A DNA stretch of 64,000 nt, taken from assembly GCA_965277075.1 (NCBI GenBank), contig OZ255707.1, forward strand, positions 2,542,001 through 2,606,000. Direction: 5' to 3'. The position numbers and the translations under genes are program-made. Under the pieces are notes generated by a model that was given only the letters and a program-made list of their open reading frames with translations, had not been told where the DNA came from and ran no database searches. Positions 24,513-33,067 of this stretch are shown one piece after another (position 1 is the first letter of the stretch; each line of letters opens with the position of its first letter). The DNA is from Lustribacter sp965277075. Lineage in GTDB: Bacteria > Vulcanimicrobiota > Vulcanimicrobiia > Vulcanimicrobiales > Vulcanimicrobiaceae.

Positions 24513-25857
24513 GGGCAAGTGCGTCGGCAATCATGCGTTCCTGCAGTTCCGGCACGCTCCAACGCCGTTGCATCTCGGGCGGGAGCGTGTCGATCGGATC
24601 GAAATAGAGAAAATGCTCGCCGGGTTTGACGCTCGGTGCGGTCCACACCGAGACGCCGGTCGCGCGATCGTAGTATTCGGCAGAGTGCACGTCACGTTTG
24701 CCGCCGCCGCCCGGCGCGTCGCAGATGAACGTCGGCGTGTTGTACCCCGACGTCGCTCCGCGCACGGCCTTCTCGATGTCGATCGCCGTCTGCACCGTCG
24801 TGCGCAAATCTTCAACGCCGCGCACGAGGTCGTGCATGTAGACGTAATACGGATGAATGTTGACGTACTCCAGCCGTTTGACCAGCCGGATCATCGTCGC
24901 AGAGTCGTCGTTGACGCCGCGCATCAAGACGGTTTGGTTCCGCACATAGACACCGCGTTCGAAGAGGATGTCCATCGCGCGGCGAGTGATCGCTGTGATC
25001 TCGTTCGGATGGTTGACGTGCGTGTGGATCACGACTTCTTTGCCGAGTGAGCGTCCGCGCTGAACGACGCCGACGAGTGCGTCGGTCCACGCCGGATCGG
25101 TGATGATCTTCATCGGCATCACTGCGAGGCCTTTGGTCGCGAAACGCATGCGGCGCACGTGTGGGATGGCGAGCAACGACTCGCCGATCAACGTGATGTT
25201 CTTCGCCGAGAGTTGATACGTGTCGCCGCCCGAGATAACGACGTCTTCGATCTCGGGCCGCGAAGCGATATATGCGAAGACCGCATTCCAATCGTTCGGC
25301 GTCTTTCCAAGCGTCAATTTATCGATCGTCGTATCCGGACCGATCGCGTATGAACGCGTGCAGAAGCGGCAGTAGACCGGACATGTTTGCGTCGGCAGAA
25401 AGAGCGCTTTGTCGGCGTATCGGTGGATCAAGCCGGGAACGGGTGAGTCTTCCTGTTCGTGCAGCGAGTCGAGGGTGAGCTGCGGATGGTCGGGCAGCGC
25501 ATGCGAACGAACGGGGATGAATTGCCGTCGAATCGGGTCGGTATACGGCTCCGACCAGTCGATGGATGCGATCAGGTACGGTGAGACGCGCACCGCCATC
25601 GGGGCATGCGCGAAGCCGGCGCGCGCGTCGCCGATGAACGATGGGTCGACGATGCCGTGAATCGTCTCGAATAGTTCATCGGGCGTCTTGATCGAGTTGC
25701 GCGCTTGCCACAGATGGTCGAGAAACGTCGCTTCATCGATCTGCGCATAGCTCGGCACAGCGCGCCAGAATTCACCGTCCCGCAACCTCCTGTGATCGAG
25801 CGACGCCGGGGAGGCCGACGGTTTACGGGAAGGTGTGGGTGTAGCTAATGCGCTCAT
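24502..25857 (-). CDS. Lysine 2,3-aminomutase-family radical SAM enzyme
   Basis: The 451-residue protein has the radical SAM cluster motif CPVYCRFCTRS (CxxxCxxC, about residues 160-170). KamA-family landmarks follow: EIEDVVISGGDTYQLS, IPHVRRMRFATKGLAVMP, HVNHPNEIT and TVLMRGVNDDS. The enzyme uses 4Fe-4S, SAM and PLP to shift an amino group, classically L-lysine to beta-lysine. The YNTPTFICDAPGGGGKRDVHS segment fits the C-terminal PLP and zinc region. The ATG at 25857 overlaps the start of the divergent SBP gene, so the promoters must lie inside each other's coding sequence. Substrate specificity (Lys, Glu or Arg) is unverified. Confidence 0.93.
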   Translation of the reverse strand: MSALATPTPSRKPSASPASLDHRRLRDGEFWRAVPSYAQIDEATFLDHLWQARNSIKTPDELFETIHGIVDPSFIGDARAGFAHAPMAVRVSPYLIASIDWSEPYTDPIRRQFIPVRSHALPDHPQLTLDSLHEQEDSPVPGLIHRYADKALFLPTQTCPVYCRFCTRSYAIGPDTTIDKLTLGKTPNDWNAVFAYIASRPEIEDVVISGGDTYQLSAKNITLIGESLLAIPHVRRMRFATKGLAVMPMKIITDPAWTDALVGVVQRGRSLGKEVVIHTHVNHPNEITAITRRAMDILFERGVYVRNQTVLMRGVNDDSATMIRLVKRLEYVNIHPYYVYMHDLVRGVEDLRTTVQTAIDIEKAVRGATSGYNTPTFICDAPGGGGKRDVHSAEYYDRATGVSVWTAPSVKPGEHFLYFDPIDTLPPEMQRRWSVPELQERMIADALAHVA

Positions 25858-27500
25858 TTGGACCGAAACCTTGGAACCGCCGGCCCGGGCGTACCGTTGC
25901 GGCCGGGTTCGTTTTCTCACTCGTTCTCGCAACCGCAGCGTGCTCGCGCAGCTCAACGGCCCCGGTCGGCCGGGCGCCGACGACCGTCCGCTTCGCGATC
26001 GCTGCCGATCCGCAAACGCTCGATCCGCTCTTCGCGCACGCCGACGCCAACAGCGTCGAGCAACAACTCGCACGGCTCGCATTCGAGCCGTTCATCGACG
26101 TCGACGAGCGCGGCCGGCCGGTGCCGGTGCTGCTCGACCGCATCCCGACGGTCGCCAACGGCGGCCTCTCGCGCGACGGCCGAACGATCGTTTACCATCT
26201 CCGGCGCGGCGTTCGCTGGCAAGACGGCGTGCCCGTCACCGTGCGCGACGTCCTCTTCACATTGCACGCAATCCTCGACGATCGCAATCCAGTACGTTCG
26301 CGCGAGGGCTACGATCGCGTTGCTTACGCCGAACGCGTCGACGACTACACCGTGCGGATGGTGTTGCGGTCGGCGTGGGCGCCCGCCGTAGCGACGATCT
26401 TCAGTTACGGCGCGGCACCGCAATACGTGCTGCCCGCGCACCTGTTGGAACGCGAGCAGCCCCTCGATCAAGCCCCGTTCGGCAGCGCTCCGGTCGGCGA
26501 CGGACCGTACCGGATGACGTCATGGCAGCGCGGCGAGCAGCTCGAATACCGAGCGAATCCGTCGTATTGGCGCGGTCCGGTCGCGCTCGGCGAGTTGCGA
26601 ATTCGCGTGATCGCCGACCCGGGTGCGAACTTCACCGCGTTGCAGAGCGGCGCGCTCGACTGGAACCTGATTTCGCCCGTGCAGCAGCAGTCGATCTTGC
26701 ATACGCCCGGTCTGGCGTTTCGCTACGTCCCGCTGGCGCTCGTTGCAGGCGTCGCGATCAATACGACCCATCCACCGCTCGACGAGGCGAATGTCCGGCG
26801 CGCGATCGCGGCGTCGATCGACCGGCAAGCGATCAGCGACAAGCTCACGTTCGGGCGCTATCCCGTCGCCGATACGGCACAACCGTTGTGGTCGTGGGCG
26901 CACGATCCGACCGCGCACCTGCCTTCGTTCTCAGCGGCGAACGCGGATCGGCTGCTCGATCGAGCGGGATGGCATCGCGGGAGCGACGGGATTCGTGTGA
27001 GGGACGGTCATCGTCTCCAACTCACGTACGTGCAATTTCCCGAAAGTCAAACCGGCGTTCGCGTTGCGGCGTTCGTCGAACGCGAACTGCACGATCGCGG
27101 CATCGACGTCGCTTTGAAGTCCGTGACGAATGCGAAACTCTTCTTGCCGAAGTCGCAAGGCGGCGCGCTCGCATCGGGCGATTTCGATCTGGCGTACGTG
27201 CCGTGGCCGATGGGCGCTGATCCGGACGATTCGTTTTTGCTCGCGTGCGACGGCCCGGCGAATTACATGCGCTGGTGTGACCCGGCCGTCGACGCCCTCG
27301 AAGCGCGCGCGCTTGTCGCACCGACGATGGACGAGCGCAAACACCTCTATTCGCAGATCGAGCACCGCGTTGCCGCTGCGGTGCCGATCGTGTATCTTTT
27401 CAACCCGTCCTACGTCTACGCGTACCGAACGGCGCTCGCCGGTTTCGTGCCGAACGCGTTCAACCCGACCTGGAACGCCTTCGCCTGGACAGCACGCTAG
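25848..27500 (+). CDS. Oligopeptide-type ABC substrate-binding lipoprotein (SBP family 5)
   Basis: The 550-residue family 5 binding protein carries a lipoprotein signal (AAGFVFSLVLATAACSRS, Cys lipidation site). Signatures are IAADPQTLDPLFAHADANS, YHLRRGVRWQDGVPVTVRDVLF, VGDGPYRMTSWQRGEQLEYRANPSYW and the C-terminal AAVPIVYLFNPSYVYAY. It is paralogous to 14180-15847 and likewise lacks a neighbouring permease or ATPase. The ATG at 25848 overlaps the KamA start codon region on the other strand. It converges with the formaldehyde dehydrogenase-type gene, sharing four bases at the stops. Confidence 0.92.
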   Translation: MRSFGPKPWNRRPGRTVAAGFVFSLVLATAACSRSSTAPVGRAPTTVRFAIAADPQTLDPLFAHADANSVEQQLARLAFEPFIDVDERGRPVPVLLDRIPTVANGGLSRDGRTIVYHLRRGVRWQDGVPVTVRDVLFTLHAILDDRNPVRSREGYDRVAYAERVDDYTVRMVLRSAWAPAVATIFSYGAAPQYVLPAHLLEREQPLDQAPFGSAPVGDGPYRMTSWQRGEQLEYRANPSYWRGPVALGELRIRVIADPGANFTALQSGALDWNLISPVQQQSILHTPGLAFRYVPLALVAGVAINTTHPPLDEANVRRAIAASIDRQAISDKLTFGRYPVADTAQPLWSWAHDPTAHLPSFSAANADRLLDRAGWHRGSDGIRVRDGHRLQLTYVQFPESQTGVRVAAFVERELHDRGIDVALKSVTNAKLFLPKSQGGALASGDFDLAYVPWPMGADPDDSFLLACDGPANYMRWCDPAVDALEARALVAPTMDERKHLYSQIEHRVAAAVPIVYLFNPSYVYAYRTALAGFVPNAFNPTWNAFAWTAR

Positions 27501-28714
27501 TTACGGCTCGTCCCTTTGGCGTTTTCGCCCGGACGCAGGAGCACTTTGGTGTAGCCGTCGTCGCGTGCATCGAAGTGCTTGTAGGCATCGGGTGCGCCTT
27601 CGAGCGGCAGATGATGGCTCACGATAAAGCTCGGCTTGGCGCACCCCGCGATGATGAGGTCGCGCAAGTAGACGTTATACTTTTTGACCGGAGCTTGACC
27701 CATGCCGATCGTGATGCCCTTATTCCAGGCGTTGCCGAGCGAGAGCGTAAACTTTCCTTGCTTTTCATCCTCGCTGATGCCGCGCGGATCTTCGGGAAAA
27801 TACACGCCGATCAGGCCGATGCTGCCCGTCGGGTTCGTCACCCGAATGCAGTCGTCGAGCACTTGGTTCGGATTCTGCGTCTTGTTGTCGTGCGTTGAGG
27901 CCTCGTAGCCGATCGCGTCGATTGCCGAGAACACGCCCGGCATCTTCTTCCCGGCATCGGGTTGCGGTTCGAAGAGACTCGCAACGGCTTTCTGCTTCTC
28001 GATGATTTGTTGGACCGGATCGCCCTGCGTGTAGTCGATTGCAACCGCGCCCTCGACCTTGCTTACGAGCGCAAGTCGTTCGGGAATGCTGTCGACGACG
28101 TAGATCGCCGCGGCGCCCTTGATGCGAGCGGAGAGCGCGGCTAGCAATCCGACGGGGCCTGCGCCGAAGATGGCAACGCTCCCGCCCGCCATGACGTTCG
28201 CGAGCTCCGTCGCGTGATAGCCCGTCGGAAACACGTCGGCGAGCATAACGAAATCATCTTCAAATTCGTCGCCCGGTGTGCCCGGCAGCTTCAGAGCGTT
28301 GTAATCGACATATGGGACCCGCACGCGTTCGGCTTGGCCGCCCTTGAATGGGCCCATGCCCGAGTAGCCGTAGCCGCCGCCATGGCTTGATGGATTGACC
28401 GTCAGGCACGCATTGCCAAATCCGCGCGTGCAGTTGAAACAGAAGCCGCATCCGATATTGAACGGTAAGACGACGCGGTCGCCCGTTTTAATCGAGCGCA
28501 CCGCCGAGCCGACTTCTTCGATGACGCCGAGATTTTCGTGGCCAAAGACCTGCCCCGCTTGAAGCGGCGCGCGACCTTCGTACATGTGCAGATCGCTTCC
28601 GCAGATTGCGGCGGTCGTCAGGCGCATGACCGCATCCGTCGGCTCCTCGATTCGCGGATCCTCGACCTGCTCGACGGCAACCTTCATCGGTTCTTTCCAG
28701 ACAACAGCTCGCAT
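27497..28714 (-). CDS. Zinc-dependent alcohol dehydrogenase, glutathione-independent formaldehyde dehydrogenase type
   Basis: The 405-residue medium-chain dehydrogenase has catalytic zinc ligands in ICGSDLHMYEG (Cys and the motif start) and FGHENLGVIEEVG (His-Glu). A lobe follows with cysteines GCGFCFNCTRGFGNAC, the structural-zinc region, and then a Rossmann motif VAIFGAGPVGLLAALSA. The GYGYSGMGPFKGGQAERVRVP insert matches the formaldehyde-dismutase/FdhA-like subgroup, which oxidises formaldehyde with NAD without glutathione. AGGAG lies about 12 bases upstream of the ATG. It could equally oxidise another short aldehyde or alcohol. Confidence 0.9.
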   Translation of the reverse strand: MRAVVWKEPMKVAVEQVEDPRIEEPTDAVMRLTTAAICGSDLHMYEGRAPLQAGQVFGHENLGVIEEVGSAVRSIKTGDRVVLPFNIGCGFCFNCTRGFGNACLTVNPSSHGGGYGYSGMGPFKGGQAERVRVPYVDYNALKLPGTPGDEFEDDFVMLADVFPTGYHATELANVMAGGSVAIFGAGPVGLLAALSARIKGAAAIYVVDSIPERLALVSKVEGAVAIDYTQGDPVQQIIEKQKAVASLFEPQPDAGKKMPGVFSAIDAIGYEASTHDNKTQNPNQVLDDCIRVTNPTGSIGLIGVYFPEDPRGISEDEKQGKFTLSLGNAWNKGITIGMGQAPVKKYNVYLRDLIIAGCAKPSFIVSHHLPLEGAPDAYKHFDARDDGYTKVLLRPGENAKGTSRN

Positions 28715-28830
28715 GGATGGTCGTCTCTCCTAAGAGTGAGTAGGCCCGCCACATACCCCGATCGTAGAACCTTGCCGCGGCAGTGCGCTCGCTTCGTGGT
28801 TTCTCGTCGAGAGCATAGATCGTCGCGCGA

Positions 28831-29241
28831 TTGACGAACCCGCCGCGACCCAGTGCAGGTTTGCGTGCTCGGCGCCCAATACCCAATTCGCATCGTACTG
28901 CGACCGAGCATCACGATCGAAGCGAGGGATTTCTGGATACGGTAATTCTGGCGGGCTATCCATACGAATTTGTCGGCTTGCTGTACTTCGCTTTTTTCTT
29001 GCTCATGGGTCGCAAGCGGTACGAGGGTATCTATTCGCTGCGGTCACGCGTGCTGACACTGATCGCAGCGATCGCGATGGTCGGCTGCGTCCCGTTTCAT
29101 TACGCGTCGTCCGAAGGCGGCATCGTTATCATGTTCGCCGTCGCGATCATCTCCATGGTTTCCACGGTGCGCGACTCCGCGACTGCGCGCAAACGCCTGG
29201 CATCGCGCAAGACGCCGGCGCCGCGTCCGAAGTCAACCTGA
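28831..29241 (+). CDS. Small predicted membrane protein (start uncertain)
   Basis: The convincing part is about 100 residues long: AGYPYEFVGLLYFAFFLLMGRKRYEG (one helix), VLTLIAAIAMVGCVPFHY and GGIVIMFAVAIISMVSTV (two more helices), then a Lys/Arg-rich tail. No family is recognised. No ATG or GTG lies before the first helix. The longest frame begins at TTG 28831, and its first 35 residues look non-coding. A start near 28930-28936 (after GCGAGGGA) is more plausible but would need CTG. It lies just upstream of the arylmalonate-decarboxylase-like gene. Confidence 0.5.
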   Translation: MTNPPRPSAGLRARRPIPNSHRTATEHHDRSEGFLDTVILAGYPYEFVGLLYFAFFLLMGRKRYEGIYSLRSRVLTLIAAIAMVGCVPFHYASSEGGIVIMFAVAIISMVSTVRDSATARKRLASRKTPAPRPKST

Positions 29242-29265
29242 TCCGGACGTCTTGAGGATCGATCG

Positions 29266-30006
29266 ATGCCTTTCACGAGCTGGCGCGGCACGTTCGGCAT
29301 TATCCAGCCGACGATGCGTCCGGTCACCGGCGGCCTGGAAGATCTGATTCGGCTTCTGCCGCGCGGCATCGGCGTCATCGCGCTCTACAACGGCATTCGC
29401 GAAGGCACACGTGCGGAATTCGAGAGCGTGATCTCCGGCTACGAAGCGAAGACGGCGGAACTCGCGGCCGCCGGTGCCGACCTGATTCATCCCGGTGGCG
29501 CGCCGCCGTTCATGCTGCTCGGATACGAGGCGGAAGCGGCGTTGATGCGCGCGTGGGAAGCGCGCTATGGTGTGGCGCTCTTTACTGCAGGTCAGAGCCA
29601 GGTCGGCGCGTTGCGTGCACTGAGCGCAAAGCGGATCGTCGGCGTCAGCTACTTTCGCGGCGACTTGAACGAGACGTTCCGCCGGTACTTCACCGACGCG
29701 GGATTCGACGTGCTCGACATGCGCGGGATGGACGTCGACTTCGATAAAGTTCAGGAACTCTCGAGCTTGCAGGTCTACCGTTTCGCGAAAGAGGCATTCA
29801 TGGCAAACCAAAGCGCCGACGCGATCTATATGCTGGGCACCGCGTGGCATTCGCTCGACGTACTGCAGATGCTCGAATCGGATTGCGGCGTGCCGGTCGT
29901 TCATAGCGTGCCGTGCAAAAGTTGGGAGATTCAGCGTCGCCTTCGCATCCGGCAACCAGTGCAAGGGTATGGCGTGCTGCTGGCCGATCTCCCGGCGGCG
30001 CGATGA
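29266..30006 (+). CDS. Asp/Glu racemase-superfamily protein (arylmalonate decarboxylase/maleate isomerase-like) lacking both usual cysteines
   Basis: The 246-residue protein follows the maleate isomerase/arylmalonate decarboxylase layout: FGIIQPTMRPV start, AELAAAGADLIHPGGAPPFML, ALRALSAKRIVGVSYF and YMLGTAWHSLDVLQMLESDCGVPVVHS. Superfamily enzymes use one or two cysteines at the GGAPPF position and at the residue after the strand, usually SCTN. Here these read GGAPPF and LGTAWHS, so neither cysteine is present. The enzyme may be a non-hydrolytic or non-catalytic relative, or use different chemistry. ATGA overlap couples it to the SBP gene that follows, suggesting that the SBP ligand and the enzyme substrate are related. 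Confidence 0.82.
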   Translation: MPFTSWRGTFGIIQPTMRPVTGGLEDLIRLLPRGIGVIALYNGIREGTRAEFESVISGYEAKTAELAAAGADLIHPGGAPPFMLLGYEAEAALMRAWEARYGVALFTAGQSQVGALRALSAKRIVGVSYFRGDLNETFRRYFTDAGFDVLDMRGMDVDFDKVQELSSLQVYRFAKEAFMANQSADAIYMLGTAWHSLDVLQMLESDCGVPVVHSVPCKSWEIQRRLRIRQPVQGYGVLLADLPAAR

Positions 30007-30929
30007 ACCGCGGCAGCGCGATTGCGCTCGGTCTCGCCGCATCGGCGGCCATTACGGTTCCGCGTCGCGCGTCGGGCGCGCAGGCGCTTCGTTTGGCGAC
30101 GATTCCGATCGACTCGGGAGCGGAGATGATCTTCGCCGACGCACGCGGCACGTTCAAGGCCCGGCAACTCGCGACCGAGATTCAATATATCATCAACGGA
30201 TCGGCGATCGTTTCGACCGTGCTCGGCGGCGCGATCGATATCGGCTATACGAACATCATCACCCTCGCGCTCGCGCACGCGCGCGGCATCCCGCTCACGA
30301 TCGTCGCTCCGGCCGGGCTCTACAATAGCAAAGCGCCGACATCGGCGCTCGTCGTGCTCAACGGTTCGCCGATCAAGACGGCGCGCGACTGCAACGGCAA
30401 AACGTTCGGCGTCAGCTCGCTCAAAAGCATCACGCAATATTCGACGCAGGCATGGCTCGACAAAAACGGCGGCGATTCGAAGAGCGTGCGCTTCATCGAA
30501 TTGAGTTTTCCCGAGATCGCGCCGGCGCTCGCGCAGGGTCGTGTCGACATCGGACACTTCGCCGAACCGTTCGTGAGCGACGCAAAGAAAATCGGGCGCG
30601 TGCTGGGTGATTCGTACGATGCGGTCGGCTCGAACTTTCTCATCTCCGCCTATGTCAGCACGACCGCGTACGCAACGGCGAACCCCGACGTCGTTAAACG
30701 CTTCGCCGACGCCATTCGCGAAACGGCCGTCTGGGCGAACTCGCATCACGCCGAGAGCGGTGTCATGCTCGCGAGCGCCGCCAAACTCGACGCGGCGACG
30801 ATCGGCACCATGGTGCGCTCGACGTATGCGGACCGGCTCACCGCCGATATGTTGCAACCGAGCATCGACGTGACGGCGAAGTACGCGGGGCTCGAAGCGT
30901 TTCCCGCGTCGCAACTCATTTCATCGTAA
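30003..30929 (+). CDS. NMT1/THI5-like ABC transporter substrate-binding protein (orphan)
   Basis: The 308-residue periplasmic binding protein has a signal sequence (LGLAASAAITVPRRASGAQA). Paralogue landmarks are IPIDSGAEMIFADARGTFK, STVLGGAIDIGYTNI, AWLDKNGGDSKSVRFIELSF, HFAEPF and VWANSHHAESGVMLASAAKLD. The ATG at 30003 overlaps the stop of the arylmalonate-decarboxylase-like gene (ATGA), so the two should be translated together. No transporter membrane components are encoded nearby. The nearest paralogue in the window, by motif, is the SBP at 47248-48198 (both share KNGGDSKSVRFIE). Confidence 0.9.
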   Translation: MNRGSAIALGLAASAAITVPRRASGAQALRLATIPIDSGAEMIFADARGTFKARQLATEIQYIINGSAIVSTVLGGAIDIGYTNIITLALAHARGIPLTIVAPAGLYNSKAPTSALVVLNGSPIKTARDCNGKTFGVSSLKSITQYSTQAWLDKNGGDSKSVRFIELSFPEIAPALAQGRVDIGHFAEPFVSDAKKIGRVLGDSYDAVGSNFLISAYVSTTAYATANPDVVKRFADAIRETAVWANSHHAESGVMLASAAKLDAATIGTMVRSTYADRLTADMLQPSIDVTAKYAGLEAFPASQLISS

Positions 30930-30935
30930 GTAAAA

Positions 30936-30952
30936 CTCGTGCCCGTCACGAG
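30936..30952. terminator. Hairpin between convergent SBP and oxidoreductase genes
   Basis: The inverted repeat CTCGTG-CCCGT-CACGAG has a 6-bp stem. Read on the minus strand it is followed by TTTTA, which suits an intrinsic terminator for the oxidoreductase gene whose TGA (30946-30948) lies in the hairpin. It is a weak stem and the call is by position and symmetry. Confidence 0.4.
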
Positions 30953-31827
30953 CGCTGGATCGCGTCGGCCCGGAAGAAGCGCGGAACGTCCGCAATATCG
31001 TTTGCGCCGTGGCCGGCGCTCACGGCCGCAGTGAGGGCAGCGAGCGTACCGCTTGCGAGCGGCATCGGCACGCCGGCCCTCGCACCGGTCGCGACGGCCG
31101 ACATCAGATCTTTGCGCAACGTGCGAATGTCGAGCGTCATGTCGGCTTGCGCACCCCGTAGCACGCCGGCCTTCGCCGTGAGCCACCCGTTCGCCGTCGC
31201 CGGCGACCCGAGCAACACGTCGAGCATTGCATCGAGCGCAAGTCCCTCTTCTGCACCGAGCGCGAGCCCCTCGGCGAGGGCCTGAACGTAGGCCCCGAGA
31301 CCGAGGTTCGCTGCGAGCTTCATCGCATGACCGCTGCCGAGTGGTCCCATTCGCGCGATGCGGCGGGTGATCTTCGAGAGCAGCGTTTCGGCACGATCGA
31401 GATCTGCGGCGTCGCCGCCGGCGAGCGCGAACAGTTCGCCGGCGCGGGCATTCGGAATCGTGCCGAGCATCGGCGCGTCGACGATGCGCGCGCCCTTGGC
31501 GAGAATCGCGGGGCTGAGTTCGCGCACCGTCGCTGGTTGCAGCGTGCTCATCTCGATGAAAAGCTTGCCGCCGACGGCCGCGCTGAGAAAACCATCCGGT
31601 GCGTGGAAGAGACGCCGCACGCCGTTGTCGTCGGTCACCGACGTGCAAACGATGTCGGCGTATGCTGCCGCCGCGCCGGCGGTATCGGCTGCGCGGACGC
31701 CGTCGCGGGCGTTGCGCTCGATGGCGACCGTGTCGATGTCCCAGCCGATCACGTCTTCACCATGATCGACCAGGTGACGTGCCATCGCCGTCCCCATCCG
31801 TCCCAACCCGACCATCGCGATCTTCAT
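30946..31827 (-). CDS. 3-hydroxyisobutyrate dehydrogenase-family NAD(P)-dependent oxidoreductase
   Basis: The 293-residue protein has the beta-hydroxyacid dehydrogenase fold. It shows the N-terminal dinucleotide motif MVGLGRMGTAMARHL, substrate-binding FIEMSTLQPATV and DAPMLGTIPNARAGEL, and catalytic Lys in GSGHAMKLAANLGLG (about residue 172). Relatives oxidise 3-hydroxyisobutyrate, tartronate semialdehyde, 6-phosphogluconate or related hydroxyacids. It lies convergent to the SBP gene. The ATG at 31827 is the only sensible start. A role in finishing a hydroxyacid branch of the nearby catabolic cassettes is possible but inferred. Confidence 0.9.
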   Translation of the reverse strand: MKIAMVGLGRMGTAMARHLVDHGEDVIGWDIDTVAIERNARDGVRAADTAGAAAAYADIVCTSVTDDNGVRRLFHAPDGFLSAAVGGKLFIEMSTLQPATVRELSPAILAKGARIVDAPMLGTIPNARAGELFALAGGDAADLDRAETLLSKITRRIARMGPLGSGHAMKLAANLGLGAYVQALAEGLALGAEEGLALDAMLDVLLGSPATANGWLTAKAGVLRGAQADMTLDIRTLRKDLMSAVATGARAGVPMPLASGTLAALTAAVSAGHGANDIADVPRFFRADAIQRS

Positions 31828-31946
31828 GCAGGGTCACTTCGCGATGCGCGGGCGCGAGCATGGTAGCGGAAGACCCGGTACGTGGGTATTCCATCGTTGC
31901 TCGACACGGGTCGAGCGGCTGAGTTGCTGAGAAAGACGGTGTCGCG

Positions 31947-32084
31947 ATGCGACTGACCGGGCTCGATCACGCCGATATCCGCGTCGCTTCGCTCGCGGCG
32001 GTCGAACCGTTTTACGACGCGCTTCTTCCGAAACTCGGGCTTTCGCGCAAGCTCGAAATCTGCGCTCGTCGCCCGCGCGCTTGA
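31947..32084 (+). pseudogene. Truncated VOC (glyoxalase-like) gene remnant
   Basis: An ATG opens MRLTGLDHADIRVASLAAVEP, FYDALLPKLGLSRK, the first beta-alpha module of a VOC protein. After residue 37 the sequence turns into Arg-rich nonsense (EICARRPRA) and stops at residue 45. VOC proteins need about 115-150 residues, so only the N-terminal quarter survives. The following bases (32085-32158) contain no continuation. A deletion between this gene and the DUF5069-like gene is the simplest explanation. Confidence 0.7.
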
Positions 32085-32158
32085 ACGCTTGAAACAAAAC
32101 TTCATTGAACGCGCCAAATGGCGCAGGACCCGATCACAGCGCTACTAATGGCTGTGAC

Positions 32159-33058
32159 ATGGAAGAGTTGGTGCCGCTGATCTCGTCGACCGTCGCGGGC
32201 CCGCTGGGCGTGGTTCACCTGCCCCGGATGTGGTTGAAGGCCGTCTTGGCTGAAGTGGGCGCACTTCGGAGAGGCTGGGTCGCCGACTATCGTGGCTTCA
32301 ATCAGCAGGTTCTCGACGCGCTCGGCATCGATGAAGCCCAATTTTTCCGTTTCATGGCCACTTTACCGAGCTACGCAGAGACGGAACGCTGGGTTGTCGC
32401 GCACGCGCGGCACCTCGAGCGTGCTTCCGTCAACGCATCGAACGAAGAAATTCTCTCGAAACAACGACCCGACGAGCGAGCTGCACCCGCTCGCGACCGC
32501 GTTGGCCTCGCCGATCCGACCTATCGAATAAGTGCGCGCCTCAACGATCTCGACGATTGGTACACGGTCTACGAGTGGCTCGTGGAGCGACGCGGAGAAC
32601 CGCTCGCGCCGATCGTCCCGACAGTCAGTTCGAGTAGCGCCGGCCCGTTGGGGCTCAAGCATCTTCCGCGTCTTTGGATGAAGGCGCTCCTGAATCGGGC
32701 CGGAGCTTTACCGGACGATTATAACAGCGGGTGCGGGTTCGATGCATATGTGTCGCAACAGTGCGGCCTCGATCTCGACGCAGCAATTGCCTTCATCCAC
32801 GATGAGTTTCCGTCGTATCTCGCGTTCGAACACTGGGTGCGCGTGCAGGTCACGGGGCTCGACGACGTCGCAACGCTCGATCGCCATAACGCGGCAATCC
32901 TCGGACGGCGCAAGCCCGAAGAGAAGGCCGCGGCCGAGCGGCTCGAGTCCGGCGTTCCGGAGCTGGCCTTCCGCGAGGTGATCATGTGCAACGATATGCT
33001 CGACTGGAAGGCGCTGCACGATGAAGCGCTCGCGCGGCGCATCGTCGCCGCGACCTGA
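32159..33058 (+). CDS. Tandemly duplicated DUF5069-like protein
   Basis: The 299-residue protein consists of two homologous halves. Half 1 (about 1-115) has VPLISSTVAGPLGVVHLPRM, then LGIDEAQFFRFMATLPSYAETERWV. Half 2 (about 150-270) has VPTVSSSSAGPLGLKHLPRL, then CGLDLDAAIAFIHDEFPSYLAFEHWV. Each half ends with a basic segment before RPDERAAP or RKPEEKAAA. The AGPLGxxHLPRxWxK motif resembles DUF5069. A short C-terminal CNDMLDWKALHDEALARR tail resembles the NDLDDWYTVYEWLVER linker, so the duplication unit is about 155 residues. ATG 32159 was chosen over an upstream TTG because homology begins there. Function is unknown; it is nine bases upstream of an SBP gene. Confidence 0.75.
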   Translation: MEELVPLISSTVAGPLGVVHLPRMWLKAVLAEVGALRRGWVADYRGFNQQVLDALGIDEAQFFRFMATLPSYAETERWVVAHARHLERASVNASNEEILSKQRPDERAAPARDRVGLADPTYRISARLNDLDDWYTVYEWLVERRGEPLAPIVPTVSSSSAGPLGLKHLPRLWMKALLNRAGALPDDYNSGCGFDAYVSQQCGLDLDAAIAFIHDEFPSYLAFEHWVRVQVTGLDDVATLDRHNAAILGRRKPEEKAAAERLESGVPELAFREVIMCNDMLDWKALHDEALARRIVAAT

Positions 33059-33067
33059 CGTAGTTCG

